A DNA stretch of 5,230 nt from Caldifarciminota bacterium UBA3079 (GTDB taxonomy: Bacteria; Hydrothermota; Tepidihabitantia; Tepidihabitantales; Tepidihabitantaceae): positions 2,417 through 7,646 of the forward strand of contig DFBN01000084.1 of NCBI GenBank assembly GCA_002366635.1, read 5' to 3'. The notes beneath the pieces are model-generated. The model saw only the letters and a list, made by a program, of their open reading frames with translations. It did not search any database and had not been told where the DNA came from. Of the stretch, positions 1 through 4,064 are shown piece after piece. Every line of letters starts with the position of its first letter. Position 1 is the stretch's first letter. The translations under genes were made by a program, and so were the position numbers.

Positions 1-1092
1 ATGCAGGTGCAAGAAGAGCATTTCATGCGGATTGCAATCGGGCTTGCGGCGAAGGGTAATGGTTTAGTTTCGCCGAATCCGATGGTCGGTGCGGTGCTTG
101 TCAAGCAAGGCAGGATTGTCGGCCAGGGGTATCATCATCGGTTTGGCTGGGCTCATGCTGAGGTAGAGGCGATACACGATGCCGGCAAAGCTGCCCGTGG
201 TTCCACTATGTATGTAACCCTGGAGCCTTGTTGTTTTTATGGCAAGACACCACCCTGTACCGATGCAATAAAGCGGGCCGGAATCAAAAAGGTAATTGCG
301 GCAACGATTGACCCGAATCCCAGGGTTCATGGGGAAGGGATGAGATGTCTGCGCAAGGCAGGGATTGAGACTATGGTCGGCATTCTGGGAAAGGCGGCAA
401 GGCAGTTGAATGAGGCCTATTTTACATATTATAAAGAACTCCGGCCATTCATTGTGCTCAAGGTTGCATTGACTTTAGACGGGATGCTGGCGACCAGGGA
501 CGGTGAATCTCAATGGATTACCGGAAGGCTTGCGCTAGGCAAGGCGCAGGAGCTGCGATGCCAGGCCGACGCGGTTCTGGTTGGGGTGAATACGGTTTTG
601 AATGATGACCCGAGGCTTAACTGCAGGGTTATACCTGGCAAGAAACTCTTAAGGGTGGTGCTCGATTCAGACCTGCGGATTCGCTTGGATAGCAGGTTTC
701 TGAGTATCAAGCAGCCGGTCCTTGTGTTCACGGCAAGCAAGAACAGAACCAAAACACAGAAGCTGGAGAAAAAAGGCGCTGAGGTAATAAGGATAGCTCG
801 GGACAGGAATGGACTTTTGTCCTGGGACCGGATTATTGCGGCATTATATCAGCGGCAGATACAATCAGTGCTGATTGAAGGTGGCGCGATAGTAGCATCT
901 TCAGCATTGGAGGCTGGAGTCGTTGATAAGGTTTATGCGTTTCAGGCAGCAAAGGTTCTGGGGCCAGGAAAATCATTGAGCATTGGAATGAAACCAAGAC
1001 GCCTCAGTCAGGCGATTGTTCTGAAACCGGTGCGCCACACAGTTTTTGGTTCTGATGTGCTAACCGAAGGTTATGTAATGGGGAGGGAGTGA
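1..1092 (+). CDS. ribD: Bifunctional riboflavin biosynthesis deaminase/reductase RibD
   Basis: This cytoplasmic enzyme of riboflavin synthesis deaminates the pyrimidine made from GTP by cyclohydrolase II, then reduces its ribosyl side chain with NADPH. The protein has 363 residues, close to the usual ~360-370 for RibD. The N-terminal deaminase domain (about 1-145) has SPNPMVGAV near residue 24, HAE at 52-54, and PCC...TPPC at 76-86. These supply the expected zinc ligands His52, Cys77 and Cys86 and the catalytic Glu54. The C-terminal reductase domain (about 148-363) shows LKVALTLDG, SQWITG, DAVLVGVNTVLNDDPRL at 190-206 and LIEGG at 291-295. Residues 78-79 are Cys-Phe where Ser-His is usual. 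The ATG at base 1 gives an N-terminus matching the family, but nothing upstream is visible, so neither its ribosome binding site nor an FMN riboswitch can be judged. It is the first visible gene of the plus-strand cluster and overlaps ribE by one base. Confidence 0.96.
   Translation: MQVQEEHFMRIAIGLAAKGNGLVSPNPMVGAVLVKQGRIVGQGYHHRFGWAHAEVEAIHDAGKAARGSTMYVTLEPCCFYGKTPPCTDAIKRAGIKKVIAATIDPNPRVHGEGMRCLRKAGIETMVGILGKAARQLNEAYFTYYKELRPFIVLKVALTLDGMLATRDGESQWITGRLALGKAQELRCQADAVLVGVNTVLNDDPRLNCRVIPGKKLLRVVLDSDLRIRLDSRFLSIKQPVLVFTASKNRTKTQKLEKKGAEVIRIARDRNGLLSWDRIIAALYQRQIQSVLIEGGAIVASSALEAGVVDKVYAFQAAKVLGPGKSLSIGMKPRRLSQAIVLKPVRHTVFGSDVLTEGYVMGRE
1082..1086 (+). promoter_or_regulatory. Shine-Dalgarno sequence of ribE
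   Basis: GGAGG lies five bases before the ATG at 1092, within the last codons of ribD. It supports ATG 1092 over the in-frame GTG at 1089. It also makes ribE translation likely to be coupled to ribD, whose stop codon (1090-1092) shares its last base with the ribE start codon. Confidence 0.8.
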
Positions 1093-1676
1093 TGTTCACC
1101 GGTTTAATTGAAGAGGTCGGAAGGGTCGTGCGGGTCAGAACGAGCCGGGGAAACCATTTGTTGGAGATTGGAGGAACGATTGCAAAAGATTTGGCGACCG
1201 GCGACAGTGTTGCAGTGAATGGGTGTTGTTTAACTGTAAAGGAGAAAGGAAAGCGCAGTTTCACGGTCGAGGCTACGGGTACAACTTTGAACCAGACTAA
1301 TCTTGGTGAATTGCGTTCCGGTTCCAGGGTAAACCTGGAAAGGGCGCTGGTTGTTGGTGATAGGCTCGGTGGCCATTTTGTTCAAGGGCATATTGACGAA
1401 GTTGGTGTAATAAAGCGGGTCGAGCATGTTTCCGGTTACTGGAAGATAATTATCAGCATGAGTCCGGCGAACAGCCGGTTTCTTGTTGAGCATGGTTCAG
1501 TATGTGTGGAAGGTGTAAGTTTGACCGTGGCTTTGTTGCGGTCTAACGAGTTTGAGGTAAATATTATTCCTCATACCCGGGAGAATACTGTTTTCAAGGA
1601 CATTCGGGCCGGAGCCCGGGTCAATATCGAGTATGACCTTATCGTCAAAGCAATTCAGCGTGTGAGAAATGGTTAA
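1092..1676 (+). CDS. ribE: Riboflavin synthase, alpha subunit type
   Basis: This enzyme disproportionates two molecules of 6,7-dimethyl-8-ribityllumazine to riboflavin and the pyrimidinedione, the last step of riboflavin synthesis. The protein has 194 residues and two tandem lumazine-binding repeats, as in this trimeric cytoplasmic family. Repeat 1 (about 1-90) opens with the hallmark MFTGLIEE and holds SVAVNGCCLTV at 39-49. Repeat 2 starts around GDRLGGHFVQGHID (89-102), with SVCVEGVSLTV at 136-146 and IPHTRENT at 159-166. I chose ATG 1092 because it gives the canonical MFTG start and sits at the right distance from GGAGG. The gene is also called ribC in E. coli; the name ribE follows the Bacillus-style operon usage. 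It forms a translationally coupled pair with ribD, but ribBA and ribH do not follow it here. Confidence 0.97.
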   Translation: MFTGLIEEVGRVVRVRTSRGNHLLEIGGTIAKDLATGDSVAVNGCCLTVKEKGKRSFTVEATGTTLNQTNLGELRSGSRVNLERALVVGDRLGGHFVQGHIDEVGVIKRVEHVSGYWKIIISMSPANSRFLVEHGSVCVEGVSLTVALLRSNEFEVNIIPHTRENTVFKDIRAGARVNIEYDLIVKAIQRVRNG

Positions 1677-1693
1677 GCTCAGATTGGAGCTTA
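1674..1693 (+). promoter_or_regulatory. Hairpin spanning the ribE stop and the PAP2 gene ribosome binding site
   Basis: A perfect 7-bp inverted repeat, TAAGCTC (1674-1680) and GAGCTTA (1687-1693), encloses a 6-base loop AGATTG. The left arm begins with the ribE stop codon TAA. The right arm contains most of GGAG (1686-1689), the likely Shine-Dalgarno for the next gene, eight bases before its GTG start. No T-run follows, so this is not an intrinsic terminator. I infer that it masks the downstream ribosome binding site unless a ribosome ending ribE opens it. Confidence 0.5.
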
Positions 1694-1697
1694 TGGT

Positions 1698-2297
1698 GTG
1701 AGCATGTTGCTGGTGCTGGTGCTGGCTGCGGGGATTGATCAAGGTATTTATGAAGACATCAGGTATGGGTGGAATGGGTCGGTTCAGGATGTCGTTGCCG
1801 AGGGTGTTTCGATAATGACTAACTACCCGGCGCTGGCTGTTGCGGATGTGGGACTGGGTCTGAGCGGAGACGAGAAACTGCGCCGTGTTTCCCGCCAGGC
1901 TTTTGTTTCCTGGGTCGGTGCGACCGGTGTAATGCTGGGTTTGCGGGCGGTTGTTAAGCGGCCAAGACCGGAACACGACAAAGTGAATTGGTGGAACAGT
2001 TCTTTTCCATCCGGGCATACGACCGGTTATTTTGCAATGGCAACAGTTTATGCGGCCCGATATCCGAAACTCAAATGGCCATTGTTTTTCACGGGAATAC
2101 TGGTCGGCTTTTCCAGGATTTACCTTGGAGAACATTATCCTTCTGATGTTCTGGCTGGTGCTGGTCTGGGCACGGGGCTGGGTGCTTTGACCTTGCGGGT
2201 CTGGCCTGAACGTGGACAGTCCACAAGCAATCGAGTTCGACTGGTTTCGGGAAACCAGAATGGAAGGCTTTGTGCCGGAGTCAATTTCGGTTTCTGA
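1698..2297 (+). CDS. PAP2-family (type 2 phosphatidic acid phosphatase) phosphatase
   Basis: A 199-residue protein of the vanadium-haloperoxidase-like PAP2 superfamily, whose members dephosphorylate lipid phosphates or diphosphates such as undecaprenyl diphosphate or phosphatidate, usually at the outer face of the membrane. All three family motifs are present: VVKRPRP ending at Pro91, PSGH at 104-107, and SR (139-140)...H146...D150, giving the catalytic histidines 107 and 146. The first position of the K-x6-RP motif is Arg83 instead of Lys. The N-terminus is a short hydrophobic run (residues 3-12) ending in Ala-Ala-Gly, like a short signal peptide or anchor but without basic residues before it. 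Other hydrophobic stretches lie at about 69-82, 128-138 and 151-166. The start is GTG 1698, with GGAG eight bases before it; ATG 1704 is the alternative. The C-terminal tail after 170 is polar and ends in aromatic residues. Its substrate cannot be told from the sequence. It sits 21 nt after ribE and is probably cotranscribed with it. Confidence 0.88.
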   Translation: MSMLLVLVLAAGIDQGIYEDIRYGWNGSVQDVVAEGVSIMTNYPALAVADVGLGLSGDEKLRRVSRQAFVSWVGATGVMLGLRAVVKRPRPEHDKVNWWNSSFPSGHTTGYFAMATVYAARYPKLKWPLFFTGILVGFSRIYLGEHYPSDVLAGAGLGTGLGALTLRVWPERGQSTSNRVRLVSGNQNGRLCAGVNFGF

Positions 2298-2303
2298 ACC
2301 TTG

Positions 2304-2340
2304 CCGATTTGACGAGGCACCGATTTGCCAATAGAATCGG
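2304..2340. repeat. CCGATTTG direct repeats with an inverted half-copy, operator-like
   Basis: The 46-nt gap before serS holds two identical octamers CCGATTTG at 2304-2311 and 2320-2327, 16 bases apart start to start. An inverted half-copy AATCGG follows at 2335-2340. The second octamer and the inverted copy form a 6-bp dyad with a 9-base loop (2320-2340). The copies overlap the -35 box, the spacer and the -10 box of the predicted serS promoter, as an operator would. An alternative reading is a small RNA hairpin, but none of it would be transcribed if the leaderless start is right. Function is inferred. Confidence 0.4.
2309..2337 (+). promoter_or_regulatory. Predicted sigma-70-type promoter of serS, apparently leaderless
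   Basis: TTGACG at 2309-2314 matches the -35 consensus in five of six positions, and TAGAAT at 2332-2337 matches the -10 consensus in five of six. The spacer is exactly 17 bases. The normal distance from the -10 box puts +1 at A2344, the first base of the serS ATG. There is no Shine-Dalgarno sequence in front of that ATG, which agrees with a leaderless message. This is a sequence match only; the sigma-factor preference of this organism is unknown. Confidence 0.6.
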
Positions 2341-2343
2341 GTT

Positions 2344-3591
2344 ATGGACCTGAAGTTCATTCGCGAGAATCCTGATGAATTGCGCAAGCTTCTGACGCTG
2401 CGCCGGGTGGAGTTTGATTTGGACCGATTGCTCGGGCTCGATGCGAAGCGGCGTAGCATTGCCCAGGAACGGGATAAGGCCCGGCATGAGCAGAGGAAAA
2501 TCTCTGAGCGGGTTTCTTCTGCCAAACGAGAAGGCAAGAACTGCGCCGAGATTGTGGTGCAGGCGCGCGGACTTTCGGACCGGGTGAAAGAATTCGAGAC
2601 CGAGTTGGCCAGGATTGAGCGTGAGCTTACTCAACTGATAAAAACACTGCCCAACAGTGTTCATTCTTCGGTTACAGCCAAAGAAGAGCTTATTTCCGAA
2701 TGGGGAGAGCCGCCTAAGTTCAGTTTTGAGCCTTTGGCCCATTGGGATTTGGGCGAAGCCCTGGATATTCTTGATTTCAAGGCTGCGGCAAGGCTGTCAG
2801 GTTCAAGGTTTGTGGTTTTCAAAGATGCTGGAGCACTGTTGGAGCGGGCGCTAATCAGTTATTTCCTTGATACGCATACGCGCAATGGTTATGTTGAAAT
2901 CTATCCGCCGGTTCTGGCCAATCCTGCATGCCTTGAAGGCGGCGGCCAGTTACCCCATCTTGAGACCGACATGTATGCGATGCGGGACGACCCGTTCTAC
3001 CTGATACCGACCGCCGAAACCGCGCTTATCAACATCCACCGGGGCCAGGTTCTTGATAGCTCGCGGTTTCCGCTGAAATATGTCGCATATACGCCTTGTT
3101 TCCGGCGTGAGGCCGGCTCTTATGGCAAGGATGTCAGGGGAATGATTCGGATACACCAGTTTGACAAGGTTGAACTGGTCAGGTTCACACGGCCTGAGGA
3201 TTCGTATGAGGCATTAGAAGAGATGAGGGTAGAGGTAGAAGGCTTGATGCAGGCGCTCGGGATTCCTTATCGGGTAAAGCGTTTGGCTGCGTGGGATGTT
3301 GCGTATCAGTCGGCCAAGACTTATGACATCGATGCCTGGGCCGCGGGTGTGAAACGATGGCTTGAGGTTTCTTCAATATCCAATTGCGAGGATTATCAGA
3401 CCCGGCGGACCAATACCAGGTTCAGAAATGCCCAAAGCAAGCTCGTGTTCCCCCATACCTTGAACGGGTCAGGCCTGGCTTTGCCCAGGACATTTATCGC
3501 TATTATTGAAAACAATCAGCAGCCGGATGGTTCGGTTGTGATTCCAGAAGTGCTCAGGCCTTATATGGCCGGGCTTGAGCGCATCAGCTAG
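2344..3591 (+). CDS. serS: Seryl-tRNA synthetase, bacterial class II type
   Basis: This enzyme charges tRNA-Ser, and also tRNA-Sec where present, with serine using ATP; it is a cytoplasmic homodimer. At 415 residues it is close to the usual ~420-430. The start MDLKFIRENP is the classic SerS N-terminus. Residues ~30-100 are rich in charged heptads and form the long antiparallel coiled-coil arm that contacts the tRNA extra arm. The catalytic core follows: PTAE at 222-225 for serine recognition, motif 2 at CFRREAGSYGKDVRG (252-266), EVSSISN at 341-347, and motif 3 at 381-406 (PRTFIAIIENNQQ then PEVLRPYM). The segment usually reading GD-x-G is WDVA at 317-320, a local oddity. There is no Shine-Dalgarno before the ATG, but a good promoter is placed for a leaderless transcript. 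The stop codon overlaps that of the convergent cdd. Confidence 0.97.
   Translation: MDLKFIRENPDELRKLLTLRRVEFDLDRLLGLDAKRRSIAQERDKARHEQRKISERVSSAKREGKNCAEIVVQARGLSDRVKEFETELARIERELTQLIKTLPNSVHSSVTAKEELISEWGEPPKFSFEPLAHWDLGEALDILDFKAAARLSGSRFVVFKDAGALLERALISYFLDTHTRNGYVEIYPPVLANPACLEGGGQLPHLETDMYAMRDDPFYLIPTAETALINIHRGQVLDSSRFPLKYVAYTPCFRREAGSYGKDVRGMIRIHQFDKVELVRFTRPEDSYEALEEMRVEVEGLMQALGIPYRVKRLAAWDVAYQSAKTYDIDAWAAGVKRWLEVSSISNCEDYQTRRTNTRFRNAQSKLVFPHTLNGSGLALPRTFIAIIENNQQPDGSVVIPEVLRPYMAGLERIS
3588..3591. other. Shared CTAG: overlapping stop codons of convergent serS and cdd
   Basis: The palindrome CTAG serves both genes. Bases 3589-3591 are the TAG of serS on the plus strand, and bases 3588-3590 read in reverse complement are the TAG of cdd. 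The two genes therefore overlap tail to tail by four bases with no intergenic terminator. Confidence 0.95.
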
Positions 3592-3974
3592 CCAAACCTT
3601 TCGGGCAAGAGGTCTTTCAGTCGGTATCGGCGCATGATGCTTTTGTTCGCCAGGATGATTTCCGGGTTTTCCCCGAATTCGGCAATAACCTGAAGACAGG
3701 CACCACAAGGCCGGGTGAGTTTTTTGGTGTCGGTGAAAACGAGCACTGCCTTGATTGATTTGGCACCGGCACAAACCGCCTTGAAAATAGCGGCCCTTTC
3801 GGCACAGATGGTCAGGCCGTAAGAGGTATTTTCCACATTGCAACCGGCATAAATGCGACCTTGCTCATCCAGAGCCGCAGCACCGACTTTGAAGTCTGAA
3901 TACGGGGCATAAGCATGTAAAGCGGCCTTCTTGGCTGCAGCCAGCATTTTATTCTGTGTTACTTTATTCATCAT
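3588..3974 (-). CDS. cdd: Cytidine deaminase
   Basis: This zinc enzyme of pyrimidine salvage hydrolyses cytidine and deoxycytidine to uridine and deoxyuridine plus ammonia in the cytoplasm. From ATG 3974 the protein has 128 residues, typical of the small homotetrameric cytidine deaminases. APYSDFKVGAA (23-33) and CNVENTSYG (45-53) form the nucleoside-binding part. CAER at 57-60 gives zinc ligand Cys57 and catalytic Glu59, and PCGAC at 89-93 gives Cys90 and Cys93. The residue after the last Cys is Leu where Arg is usual. The frame stays open to a TTG at 3995, but the family N-terminus fits one of the adjacent ATG codons at 3974 or 3971. No clear Shine-Dalgarno precedes any of these, so the start is the weak point. 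The gene lies 86 nt downstream of deoB on the same strand and is probably cotranscribed with it. Confidence 0.95.
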   Translation of the reverse strand: MMNKVTQNKMLAAAKKAALHAYAPYSDFKVGAAALDEQGRIYAGCNVENTSYGLTICAERAAIFKAVCAGAKSIKAVLVFTDTKKLTRPCGACLQVIAEFGENPEIILANKSIMRRYRLKDLLPERFG

Positions 3975-4014
3975 TGAGACACAATGATTGACCAAGGTCG
4001 GCTAACCATTTCGT

Positions 4015-4022
4015 CTTTGCGG
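4015..4022. repeat. CTTTGCGG word near the periodic repeat
   Basis: CTTTGCGG lies eleven bases before the three-unit periodic repeat at 4034-4064. From memory, CTTTGCG-type words often accompany that repeat in intergenic DNA of environmental bacteria, so it may belong to the same element. A single 8-base word is weak evidence on its own. Confidence 0.25.
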
Positions 4023-4033
4023 AGTTCATTTTT

Positions 4034-4064
4034 CTGTGTCCATCCGTGTTTATCTGTGGTTCAT
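4034..4064. repeat. Three-unit intergenic repeat with a 10-bp period between deoB and cdd
   Basis: Three consecutive degenerate units fill this stretch: CTGTGTCCAT (4034-4043), CCGTGTTTAT (4044-4053) and CTGTGGTTCAT (4054-4064). On the minus strand they read as ACCACAG/AACACGG/GGACACAG words that begin at the deoB stop codon (4061-4063). The rest of the 86-nt spacer (3975-4060) shows no promoter, ribosome binding site or terminator that I can support. I recognise the wording as one recurring between genes in varied environmental genomes, but this is from memory and unsearched. Confidence 0.6.

Noticed and set aside
1674..1693. Intrinsic terminator after ribE
   Set aside because: The stem is perfect but only 7 bp and is not followed by a run of T. 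The next gene starts a few bases later.
1704..1725. Tandem CTGGTG hexamers at the start of the PAP2 gene as a phase-variation tract
   Set aside because: There are only about two and a half units, and a change of one unit would keep the frame. They are explained by alternating Leu and Val codons in a hydrophobic segment.
2298..2343. T-box or other riboswitch leader before serS
   Set aside because: Only 46 bases separate the genes. No specifier loop, T-box sequence or terminator is present, and the predicted transcript starts at the ATG.
1497..2537. Long open frame of 346 codons on the minus strand across the end of ribE, the PAP2 gene and the start of serS
   Set aside because: It is antisense to three well-supported genes. 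The translation is rich in Ser, Arg and Asn with no recognisable motif, and it has no gene-like context. It is best explained as a shadow of plus-strand coding.
3975..3995. TTG at 3995 as the cdd start, adding seven residues
   Set aside because: The extra residues do not match the usual cytidine deaminase N-terminus, there is no Shine-Dalgarno, and two ATG codons follow at the expected position.
3990..3999. GACC-AA-GGTC inverted repeat upstream of cdd
   Set aside because: A 4-bp stem with a 2-base loop is expected by chance and cannot form a stable hairpin.
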